NCBI GenBank assembly: GCA_027310225.1
Contig: DAIDBG010000317.1
Coordinates: 1 to 34,530, forward strand
Length of the DNA stretch: 34,530 nt
Source of the DNA: a bacterium
GTDB lineage: Bacteria; Pseudomonadota; Gammaproteobacteria; Burkholderiales; SG8-41
Direction of reading: 5' to 3'
Positions within the stretch are counted from its first letter, which is position 1. Each line of letters starts with the position of its first letter. The notes below the pieces were generated by a model. It saw only the letters and a list, made by a program, of their open reading frames with translations. It ran no database searches and was not told the DNA's origin. The position numbers and the translations under genes were made by a program. Below, in pieces: positions 1 to 7,681 of this stretch.

Positions 1-1
1 C

Positions 2-562
2 TATACGACGGCGAGGCTGGCGCGCACACCGTCCCCGCTTCCACGCCACGACGTGCTGCTCACCGTGCACCGCCGTGAGAACTTCGGTCCGCCGCTGGAA
101 AGCGTGTTCAGGGCGGTGCGGCGTCTCGTTGACGAGCATCCGGCGCTTTCCGTGCTCTACCCGGTACACCCGAACCCCAACGTGCAAAGGCCGGCACATG
201 CCCTGCTCGGCGGGCATCGTCGCATCACGCTCACCGAGCCTTTGGGCTACCCGGAGCTGGTGCATGCCATGCGGGACGCCCGCTTCATTCTTACCGACTC
301 GGGCGGCATTCAGGAAGAGGGCCCCGCTCTCGGCAAGCCCGTGCTGGTGCTGCGGAAGGTGACCGAGCGTCCCGAGGCAGTCGAGCTTGGCGTCGCCGAA
401 CTCGTGGGCACCGGGGAAGAAGCCGTTCTCACCGCATGCCGGCGACTGCTTGCGGATCCCGGGCACTACGCGCACATGGCGCGCGGCATTTCGCCGTACG
501 GCGACGGCCGCGCCGCCGAGCGCATCCGCGAGGCCCTCTGCGCAACGCTGAAGGGGCGGTGA
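2..562 (+). CDS. wecB: UDP-N-acetylglucosamine 2-epimerase (non-hydrolysing), 3' part, truncated by window start
   Basis: Frame open to the window edge; motifs LLTVHRREN, YPVHPNPNV, FILTDSGGIQEEGPALGKPVLVLRKVTERPEA typical of WecB; stop overlaps next ATG (ATGA). Confidence 0.93.
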   Translation, partial: YTTARLARTPSPLPRHDVLLTVHRRENFGPPLESVFRAVRRLVDEHPALSVLYPVHPNPNVQRPAHALLGGHRRITLTEPLGYPELVHAMRDARFILTDSGGIQEEGPALGKPVLVLRKVTERPEAVELGVAELVGTGEEAVLTACRRLLADPGHYAHMARGISPYGDGRAAERIREALCATLKGR

Positions 563-1572
563 TGAAGCCGGTCATGGTCGTTCTGGCCAAGTTGGTGATC
601 TCCGCGGTCCTGATCCTGCTGGTCGTGCGCGCATTCGATTTACGCGGGGTCGGAAGCCACCTCTTCCGGATTGATGCCGCCACCGCGGCGCTCGTCATCG
701 GCGTGGCGCTCGCCGTTGTCCCGCTGCAGGCCCTGCGCTGGATGATGGCGCTGCAACAGAGCGGAAACAACCTGCCGCTCAAGAGCGTGCTTTCGATCGT
801 CCTGATCGGGCACTTCTTCAACCAGACCCTGCCCTCTTCGGTGGGCGGGGACGCCGTGCGCATCTGGTGCGCCTACCGTGCGGGGATGAGGCCGGCCGAT
901 GCGGCGGTCACCGTCATACTGGATCGCGCGATTTCGTTGCTGGGCCTGCTCCTTTTCACCGCAGGCGGGCTGCCGTGGCTGTTCGAGCGGGTGCCGGACC
1001 CGGTGGCGCGTACGGCGGTCGTGGGGCTGGTTGCGGCCGGGACCGGCAGCTTCATTGCCTTCGTGGCGCTCGTGCGCTTTCCCCGGCTCTCCCTGAAGTG
1101 GCGCGTCGTGCGCGCGCTGTCGGCGTTGGCTGAGTTTGCCCGCCGCTTCACCTTCTCACCGCGGCGCATGCTGGCGGGCCTTGCGCTGAGCGTCGCCAGT
1201 ACGGTGTTCTTCTGCTACATGGTGTTTCAACTGGCCCAGGCGCTCGGCGCGCGGTTGAGCTTCGGCGAGAGCCTGCTGCTGGTGCCGCCGGTGCTGCTGG
1301 TGAGCGCGATCCCGGTATCGGTGGCGGGCTGGGGCCTGCGCGAGGGCGCCATGGTGGTGGCGCTGGGCTTCGCCGGCGTGGCGCCGGAGGCGGCGTTCGC
1401 GATCTCGGTGCTGTTCGGGCTCGGCCTCGCCGCAGCAAGCCTGCCCGGTGCCGCGCTCTGGCTGGCGAGCGGTTATTCGCTGAGGAACCTCGACCGGGCG
1501 GATCGGGCCACGGCGGCAGACGGACACGGCGGGACCCCGGACGGGACCTTCCCCGGCCGAGGACAACGTTGA
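562..1572 (+). CDS. Lysylphosphatidylglycerol synthase TM region / flippase-like (UPF0104) membrane protein
   Basis: ATG at 562 overlapping wecB stop; multi-TM protein with LPSSVGGDAVRIW...DR motif typical of this family. The listed ORF start at 436 lies inside wecB. Confidence 0.8.
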   Translation: MKPVMVVLAKLVISAVLILLVVRAFDLRGVGSHLFRIDAATAALVIGVALAVVPLQALRWMMALQQSGNNLPLKSVLSIVLIGHFFNQTLPSSVGGDAVRIWCAYRAGMRPADAAVTVILDRAISLLGLLLFTAGGLPWLFERVPDPVARTAVVGLVAAGTGSFIAFVALVRFPRLSLKWRVVRALSALAEFARRFTFSPRRMLAGLALSVASTVFFCYMVFQLAQALGARLSFGESLLLVPPVLLVSAIPVSVAGWGLREGAMVVALGFAGVAPEAAFAISVLFGLGLAAASLPGAALWLASGYSLRNLDRADRATAADGHGGTPDGTFPGRGQR

Positions 1573-1643
1573 CTGAAAAGGTGCGGTTTTACTGCGGCGA
1601 CATACGTTGGTATCCTTCGCCGGGAAAGAACCGGCAACGCGGC

Positions 1644-2378
1644 ATGATCAACGTCTTCATCGGCTACGATCCGCGCGAGGCGGTTGCCTTCAGCGTGCTC
1701 GCCCACAGCATTCAGGCGCGCGCCTCCACGCCGGTCGCGATCGCGCCGCTGATGCTGTCCCAGCTGAAAGGGCTGCTCACGCGGGAGCGCCATCCGCTGC
1801 AGAGCACGGATTTCTCGTTCTCGCGGTTTCTCACGCCGTATCTGTCCGGCTACAGCGGGTGGTCGGTATTCATGGACTGCGACATGCTGATGCTGGAGGA
1901 CATCGCCAACCTGTGGAAGCTGCGCGACGAGCGCTACGCGGTGATGGTGGTCAAGCACCACCACGTGCCGAGGGAGACAGTGAAATTCCTGGGCGAGCCG
2001 CAGAGCCGGTACGAGAAGAAAAACTGGTCGAGCGTGATGCTGTTCAACAACGCGCAATGCCGCGCCCTGACTCCCGAATACGTGAATACCGCCCCGGGAC
2101 TCGATCTGCACCAGTTCAAATGGCTGGCGGGCGACGCAAGCATCGGCGCGCTCCCCGGGCGCTGGAACCACCTCGTGGGCTACAATCCGCCGCGCCGCGA
2201 CGCCGCGCTCGTCCACTACACCCTCGGCGGGCCGTACTTCGACGAGTACCGCAACTGCGAGTACGCCGCGCAATGGTACGACGAGCGTCAGGCGATGCTC
2301 AGCACGGCGGCCTCCCGGAGTCTCGCAGCGCCGCGCACCCAGCAGCCTGTCGGAGCCTCAAGTCCGACACACTCCTAG
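1644..2378 (+). CDS. Glycosyltransferase (MINVFIGYDPREAVAFSVL..., DCDML motif)
   Basis: Internal ATG at 1644 gives the family-typical N-terminus; FMDCDMLMLEDI DxD-type motif. C-terminal codons overlap a hairpin repeat. Confidence 0.75.
   Translation: MINVFIGYDPREAVAFSVLAHSIQARASTPVAIAPLMLSQLKGLLTRERHPLQSTDFSFSRFLTPYLSGYSGWSVFMDCDMLMLEDIANLWKLRDERYAVMVVKHHHVPRETVKFLGEPQSRYEKKNWSSVMLFNNAQCRALTPEYVNTAPGLDLHQFKWLAGDASIGALPGRWNHLVGYNPPRRDAALVHYTLGGPYFDEYRNCEYAAQWYDERQAMLSTAASRSLAAPRTQQPVGASSPTHS
2348..2369. repeat. Hairpin repeat TGTCGGA-N8-TCCGACA
   Basis: Perfect 7-bp stem; related sequence at 31375-31413 (AGCAGCCTGTCGG...GTCCGA). Confidence 0.6.
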
Positions 2379-2412
2379 GCACGGCGGGGCGGCCAACCCG
2401 CCGCGCACGCCA

Positions 2413-2919
2413 TCAGCGGCCGCGGGGACGCCGTCCGGCGCTCCAATGCCCTGATCTGCCCCCCCGCTTTTCGAGGAGCCGGACGCCGTCCAGGCGCATG
2501 CCGCGGTCCACCGCCTTGCACATGTCGTAGATCGTGAGCAATGCCGCCGTCACCGCGGTCAGGGCTTCCATTTCGACCCCGGTGCGCCCGACGGTGGCCG
2601 CCGACGCCGTGCATTCCACCGCGCCCGCCTTCCGGTCCACCGTGAAGTCCACCTCGACATGCGTGAGGGCGAGCGGGTGGCACAACGGGATGAGTTCCGA
2701 GGTGCGTTTCGCCGCTTGGATCGCCGCGATGCGGGCGACCCCGAGCACGTCACCTTTTCCGGCGCTGCCGGCAACGATGCTCCGGAGCGTTGCCGGCAGC
2801 ATGCGGATCCGCCCCGCGGCGCGCGCAACGCGCTGCGTTTCGCCTTTCGCTGCAACGTCAACCATGCGCGCCTGACCGCGCGCATCGAGGTGGGTGAGCT
2901 TCTTTACTTCCGCTTTCAC
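2413..2919 (-). CDS. moaC: Cyclic pyranopterin monophosphate synthase
   Basis: [66 protein letters not shown]. Confidence 0.96.
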   Translation of the reverse strand: MKAEVKKLTHLDARGQARMVDVAAKGETQRVARAAGRIRMLPATLRSIVAGSAGKGDVLGVARIAAIQAAKRTSELIPLCHPLALTHVEVDFTVDRKAGAVECTASAATVGRTGVEMEALTAVTAALLTIYDMCKAVDRGMRLDGVRLLEKRGGRSGHWSAGRRPRGR

Positions 2920-2998
2920 TGTGGCTGCCCGGCCCGTATCATCGGGAATGTCATTAATGGCATTAGGAACTCTCGCACTGCCGAATTATCATAGCATC

Positions 2999-4432
2999 AT
3001 GTGGTTACGTGCATTCCTCATGCTGTTGCTGGCCGTTCCCGGCGCGTTCGCGGAGGGCCTGCCCGAACTCGGGGAGGCCGCGCAGGCGGGCCTCTCGCCC
3101 CAACAGGAACGGCAGCTCGGCGAGAGCATCATGCGCGAGATCCGCGCCGACCACGGTTTCCTCGATGACGCCGAGGCGACCGATTACATCAACAGCCTGG
3201 GCAACCGGCTGGCCTCACGCAGCCCGGACCCACGGCAGGATTTCGAGTTCTTCCTGATCCAGGACGCCCAGGTCAACGCCTTCGCGCTGCCCGGCGGCTT
3301 CGTCGGCGTCAACACCGGGCTGATCCTCACCGCGCAGAGCGAGTCGGAACTGGCGAGCGTGCTGGCGCACGAAATCGCGCACGTCGCCCAGCGCGACATC
3401 GCGCGCTTGATCGCGCAACAGAAGCAGAGCCAGATCACCTCGCTCGCGTCGCTCGCGGCGGCGATCCTGCTCTCGCGCGTCAGCTCGCAGGCCGCGGAGG
3501 CGACGGCGACCTTCGGGCAGGCGGCGGCGGTCCAGGGCCAGCTCAATTTCACGCGCGAGAGCGAGCGTGCGGCGGACCGCATCGGCCTGCAGATTCTCGA
3601 TCAGGCGGGCTTCGACCCCCGGGGAATGGCGGTTTTCTTCGAGCGGCTGCAGCGCGCTACCCGAATTTCCGATCCCGGTGTGCCGTCCTATCTGCGTACC
3701 CATCCGCTCACCTACGAGCGGATCGCCGATATCCAGAATCGCCTGCAGAGCCTGCCTTATCGCCAGGTTCCCGACACGATTGAGTTCCAGCTGATCCGCG
3801 CGAAGCTCAAGGCCCGCATCGAGCCGCCGCGCGAGGCCGTCGCCTTCTTCGAGGCGAGCCTTGCCGAGCGCAAGTTCCTGAGCGAAGCCGCGAGCCGCTA
3901 CGGGCTTGCCGCGAGCCTCATCCGCGTCAAGGACTACGCGCGGGCGCGCAAGGAGCTCGAGGCGCTGCGCAAGATCGTGCGCACGAACCCCATCGTGGAG
4001 ACGCTCGCCTGCACGCTCACGCGGGACGCGGGAGGACCGGAGGCGGCGCTCGCCTGCTATCGCGAGGCGCTGACGGCCCATCCCGGCTACCGGGCGCTGG
4101 TTTACGACTACGCCGATGCGCTGCTGCAGGCGCGGCAGCCCGAGGCCGCCTTGCGGCTGGTCGAGGACCGCCTGCGGGTGATTACCGGAGACTATCGGCT
4201 CTATCTGCTGCAGGCGCGCAGCTATGCCGCCCTCGACCGGCGCCTCGCCCAGTACCGCGCGCAGGCCGAGGCCTACGTGCGCATGGGCAACCTGACCGCC
4301 GCGGTGGAGCAGCTGCAGATCGGCCTGAAGAGCGGAGACGGAGACTTCTACCAGCTCTCGAGCGCTGAGGCGCGGCTGAGGGAGCTGCGCCGGCTCGATG
4401 AGGAACTGCGCAAGGAAGCCCGCAAGCAGTGA
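2999..4432 (+). CDS. bepA: M48 family metalloprotease with C-terminal TPR repeats (BepA/YfgC-like), periplasmic
   Basis: Signal peptide after MWLRAFLMLLLAVPGAFA; HEIAHVAQRD zinc motif; TPR-like C-terminus. Confidence 0.88.
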   Translation: MWLRAFLMLLLAVPGAFAEGLPELGEAAQAGLSPQQERQLGESIMREIRADHGFLDDAEATDYINSLGNRLASRSPDPRQDFEFFLIQDAQVNAFALPGGFVGVNTGLILTAQSESELASVLAHEIAHVAQRDIARLIAQQKQSQITSLASLAAAILLSRVSSQAAEATATFGQAAAVQGQLNFTRESERAADRIGLQILDQAGFDPRGMAVFFERLQRATRISDPGVPSYLRTHPLTYERIADIQNRLQSLPYRQVPDTIEFQLIRAKLKARIEPPREAVAFFEASLAERKFLSEAASRYGLAASLIRVKDYARARKELEALRKIVRTNPIVETLACTLTRDAGGPEAALACYREALTAHPGYRALVYDYADALLQARQPEAALRLVEDRLRVITGDYRLYLLQARSYAALDRRLAQYRAQAEAYVRMGNLTAAVEQLQIGLKSGDGDFYQLSSAEARLRELRRLDEELRKEARKQ

Positions 4433-4451
4433 ACCGTGGTATGGTGTTTGC

Positions 4452-5792
4452 ATGCCCCCTTCCCGCGCCAGCACCGTGCCTGGCCTGTCCGCCACGGTCA
4501 GGAACATCGGCAAGTACGAGATCATCAAGGAGATCGGCCGGGGCGCGACCGGCGCGGTCTATCAGGCCTACGATCCGTTCCAGAACCGCCAGGTCGCGAT
4601 CAAGGTGGTGTTTCCCGAGGCGCTCGGCGACAAGGAGCACGGCAAGCGTTACCGGAAGCTCTTCGTCACTGAAGCCTCGCTCGCCGGCAAGCTCTCGCAC
4701 CCCCACATCGTCGGGATCTTCGACGCCGTCGCGGAGGACGAGGCGAGCTATCTCGTCATGGAGTACGTGGACGGCACCACGCTCGAGCGTTACACGCACC
4801 CGGACACCCTGCTGCCGGTCCAGAAGATCGTCGAGATCGTCTATAAGTGCGCGCGCGCCCTCGACTACGCCTCGAAGCAGGGCGTGATCCACCGCGACAT
4901 CAAGCCCGCGAACATCCTGCTCGCGGGGGAGTCGGAGATCAAGATCTCGGACTTCGGCGCGGCGCTGACCCTTGCCGCCGAAACGACCCAGGTGACGGGC
5001 GTCGGCTCGCCCGCCTACATGTCGCCGGAGCAGGTGAAGGAGCAGCCGCTCACCTATCAGACCGACATCTTCTCGCTCGGCGTCGTGATGTACCAGCTGC
5101 TCACCGGGCGGTTGCCGTTCCAGGGCGCCAACAACTACAGCATGATCTACCAGATCATTCACGTGGACCCGCCGCCGCCGGGCGAGCTGAGGTCCGACCT
5201 GCCGCCGCGCATCAACGCCATCGTCCTGCGCGCGCTGCAGAAGGACACCGCCCGCCGCTACCAGACGTGGGAGGAGTTCGCGCACGACCTGGCGACCGCT
5301 CTCGGCACCGGGGAGAAGCTCGAGAAGGGCCTCGCCGAGAGCGAGAAGTTTGACACGCTGCGCAAGCTCGACTTCTTCCGCCGGTTCACCGACGTCGAGC
5401 TGTGGGAGGTGATGCGGCTCTCGTCCTGGCACAGGCAGCCGCGCGACACCGTGCTGATCCAGGAGGGCGACATCGGCTCCTCCTTCTTCATCCTCGTCGC
5501 GGGCGAGGTGAAAGTCGTCAAGCAGGAGCGGCTGCTCAACGTGCTCAAGGCCGGCGAGTGCTTTGGCGAGATGGCCTATCTCGGCAAGCAGAAGTTCCAG
5601 CGCTCGGCGAGCGTCGTGTCGCTCTCGGAGATCGCGGTGATCGAGATCCAGGCCGAAACCCTGGCCAAGGCCTCGGAGCTCTGCCGCCATCACTTCCACG
5701 GCGCCTTCCTGGAGCTCCTGGTGGACCGGCTGGCGATGGCCAACATGCGGCTGTCGCAGTTGCTCGCCGACCGCAATATCAGCATTTTCTGA
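4452..5792 (+). CDS. Serine/threonine protein kinase with C-terminal cyclic-nucleotide-binding domain
   Basis: GRGATGAVY P-loop, VAIKVV, HRDIKPANILL, DFGAA, then CNB fold with FGEMAYLGKQKFQRSAS. Confidence 0.92.
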   Translation: MPPSRASTVPGLSATVRNIGKYEIIKEIGRGATGAVYQAYDPFQNRQVAIKVVFPEALGDKEHGKRYRKLFVTEASLAGKLSHPHIVGIFDAVAEDEASYLVMEYVDGTTLERYTHPDTLLPVQKIVEIVYKCARALDYASKQGVIHRDIKPANILLAGESEIKISDFGAALTLAAETTQVTGVGSPAYMSPEQVKEQPLTYQTDIFSLGVVMYQLLTGRLPFQGANNYSMIYQIIHVDPPPPGELRSDLPPRINAIVLRALQKDTARRYQTWEEFAHDLATALGTGEKLEKGLAESEKFDTLRKLDFFRRFTDVELWEVMRLSSWHRQPRDTVLIQEGDIGSSFFILVAGEVKVVKQERLLNVLKAGECFGEMAYLGKQKFQRSASVVSLSEIAVIEIQAETLAKASELCRHHFHGAFLELLVDRLAMANMRLSQLLADRNISIF

Positions 5793-5795
5793 TGC

Positions 5796-5812
5796 CCCGG
5801 CGGCCCGCCGGG
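5796..5812. repeat. GC palindrome CCCGGCGG-C-CCGCCGGG just after the kinase stop
   Basis: Perfect 8-bp arms; no U-tract, so terminator status uncertain. Confidence 0.4.
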
Positions 5813-5847
5813 CAAGGCGCCGCGCGCGCTGCCCGGACTGCGCCGCC

Positions 5848-5876
5848 GCTTGCGACGGCAGCAAAATCCCCGTAAA
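5848..5876 (+). promoter_or_regulatory. Putative sigma70 promoter TTGCGA-N17-TAAATT upstream of tusA-like gene
   Basis: -35 TTGCGA 5848-5853, -10 TAAATT 5871-5876. Confidence 0.45.
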
Positions 5877-5936
5877 TTCGAGCTTCATCAAGTTCAAGAC
5901 GGGGCCGCAGCAAACCCATCCACGGCACGAGGAGCC

Positions 5937-6164
5937 ATGCACTTCGACAAGGAACTCGACACGCGCGGGCTGAACTGTCCGCTGCCGATACTGCGCACGA
6001 AAAAGGCGCTGACCGACATGGCTTCCGGCCAGGTGCTGAAAGTCATGGCCACCGACCCCGGATCGGTGAAGGACTTCCAGGCATTCTCCAAGCAGACCGG
6101 CAACCCGCTGCTGTCGTCGGAGGCGGCCGACAAGGAATTCGTTTTTTTCATGAAGAAGCGCTAG
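5937..6164 (+). CDS. tusA: TusA/SirA-family sulfurtransferase (sulfur carrier)
   Basis: LDTRGLNCPLPILRTKKAL (CPxP motif), GQVLKVMATDPGSVKDF. Confidence 0.92.
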   Translation: MHFDKELDTRGLNCPLPILRTKKALTDMASGQVLKVMATDPGSVKDFQAFSKQTGNPLLSSEAADKEFVFFMKKR

Positions 6165-6227
6165 GAATTGCCGGACCCGGCCCCGACAAACTCTGATTGA
6201 GCGCCGGCGCCGAGTGGAGAATACGAC

Positions 6228-6413
6228 ATGTTCCCGCGCGTCCTGATCCTGCCGGCATTGCTGCTCGTCGCCGCGTGCGACGGGAAGCCCAGGGAGCCGG
6301 CGCCGGACGTCCTGAAGAGCCAGCGGCAGATGCTGAACAAGGCGAAGGACGTCGAGCAGGTTCTGCAGCAATCGGCCGACCGGCAGCGCGAAGAGGTCGA
6401 ACAGCAGAAATGA
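6228..6413 (+). CDS. Small putative lipoprotein (61 aa)
   Basis: MFPRVLILPALLLVAAC lipobox, charged Gln/Glu-rich C-terminus. Confidence 0.6.
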   Translation: MFPRVLILPALLLVAACDGKPREPAPDVLKSQRQMLNKAKDVEQVLQQSADRQREEVEQQK

Positions 6414-6508
6414 GGCGCCATCGGCGCGGCGGGAGCGGCCGCCGGGGATGACCGTGAGGCAGTGGGGGAGCAAAGCCTGTTCCACGCCCGGCTCCTGCGC
6501 GAGGATAT

Positions 6509-6880
6509 TCAGGCGGGTTTTTCCCGCAGCCGGGCCGGACGCTTCTTCCTGGCCCCGGCGCAGAACACCCGGTAGAGCGTGGCCATGACCGCTTCGGCCT
6601 CCCGGCTCGCCAGCGAATAGAAGATCAACTGCGCCTCGCGGCGTGTCGTCACGATCCTCTTCCGCCGCAGCACGGCGAGGTGCTGGGACAGCCCGGACTG
6701 GCTCAAGCCGATCACCCGTTCCAGCGCGCTCACCGATTTTTCGCCCTCTGCGAGCTGGCAGAGGATCAGCAGGCGGGAAGGATTGGACATGGCCTTGAGC
6801 AGCGACGTCGCGCGGCTGGCATTTCTTTGCAGCTCGGCTATCTTCACGGAAACGTTGCCTTTCGATGTATTTCTGTTCAT
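6509..6880 (-). CDS. ArsR-family repressor, BigR/SqrR (persulfide-sensing) type
   Basis: Winged HTH; two cysteines only, at residues 41 (LLILCQL) and 107 (YRVFC), as in the dithiol BigR/SqrR subgroup. Confidence 0.85.
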   Translation of the reverse strand: MNRNTSKGNVSVKIAELQRNASRATSLLKAMSNPSRLLILCQLAEGEKSVSALERVIGLSQSGLSQHLAVLRRKRIVTTRREAQLIFYSLASREAEAVMATLYRVFCAGARKKRPARLREKPA

Positions 6881-6898
6881 CGGGGCGGACCGCCTCGA

Positions 6899-7090
6899 TC
6901 AGGTCTTGCCGGCATCCACCTTGCGGCCGACCTTCTTGGGCGTGAAGGCGACGAGGTTGCCGGCCATCGCGGTCGCGACAGTGGTCATGCCGAGCTTCAC
7001 GTTGCCGTCGGGAAGCTCCTGGAACCAGATGTGATTGTCCGCCTCGTAGAGCAGCTCGTCGGGGAGGTTGCAGCCGCGCGCGTTGGCCAT
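6899..7090 (-). CDS. GcvH/LbpA-like lipoyl-domain protein, truncated before the lipoyl-lysine region (63 aa)
   Basis: MANARGCNLPDELLYEADNHIWFQELPDGNVKLGMTTVATAMAGNLVAFTPKKVGRKVDAGKT then TGA; SD AAAAGGA upstream; 18 nt from the ArsR start. Confidence 0.7.
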   Translation of the reverse strand: MANARGCNLPDELLYEADNHIWFQELPDGNVKLGMTTVATAMAGNLVAFTPKKVGRKVDAGKT

Positions 7091-7356
7091 GATCTATCCT
7101 TTTCCGCTGCGGATTTCACGGCGATTCTAAGCGCAGGGGCCGCGACGAGCAACAGAACCCCCCCAGCCCCGCGACCTGCAGCTTGCCCTCGATAAACAAG
7201 GCCAGGTGCTTGGCGAGCATCGCCATCATGCGCTGGCGCCGCGGAGCCAGCGCCGAGTGCACCGCGATCTTGAGGTGGGGGTGGAAAAGCGGATCTCGCG
7301 GCCGGTCACGGCGGCCGCCCCGCGCCCGCACTCCGCGACCAGGCCGGCATCGAGTC

Positions 7357-7569
7357 ATGAAGCAGACGATCAGGAACAAGGGTGTGGCCGGGGTCGGGGA
7401 GCTGCGCCAGTTGTGCGTCGAGGCGGGGGTCAATCTCATCGGCTGCCAGATGACCGTTGATCTGTTCGGCTTCACCCGGGACGATTTCATTCCCGAAGTC
7501 AAGGAGTACTGCGGGGCGGCGACCTTTCTGCCGATGGCAAAGGAGGCCGACGTCAGCCTGTTCATCTGA
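7357..7569 (+). CDS. DsrE2/DsrE-family (peroxiredoxin-family) protein, C-terminal part only
   Basis: GVAGVGELRQLCVEAGVNLIGCQMTVDLFGFTRDDFIPEVKEYCGAATFLPMAKEADVSLFI matches the C-terminal half of DsrE2 proteins; N-terminal half not found in any frame upstream. Confidence 0.65.
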   Translation: MKQTIRNKGVAGVGELRQLCVEAGVNLIGCQMTVDLFGFTRDDFIPEVKEYCGAATFLPMAKEADVSLFI

Positions 7570-7681
7570 GCGGTGTGCCCGCGGGCCGGAAGGGAAGAAG
7601 AACACGAATCAGCATGGACCGCTTCGACAAGTACCGGGGCCTGTTCGCCGTGCCACAGCCGCTCCGGCTCGCGCAGGCGCT

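Noticed and set aside
4182-6485. 767-aa minus-strand ORF opposite kinase and TusA
   Set aside because: Antisense shadow of well-supported genes; low-complexity Arg/Leu/Val composition, no recognisable domain.
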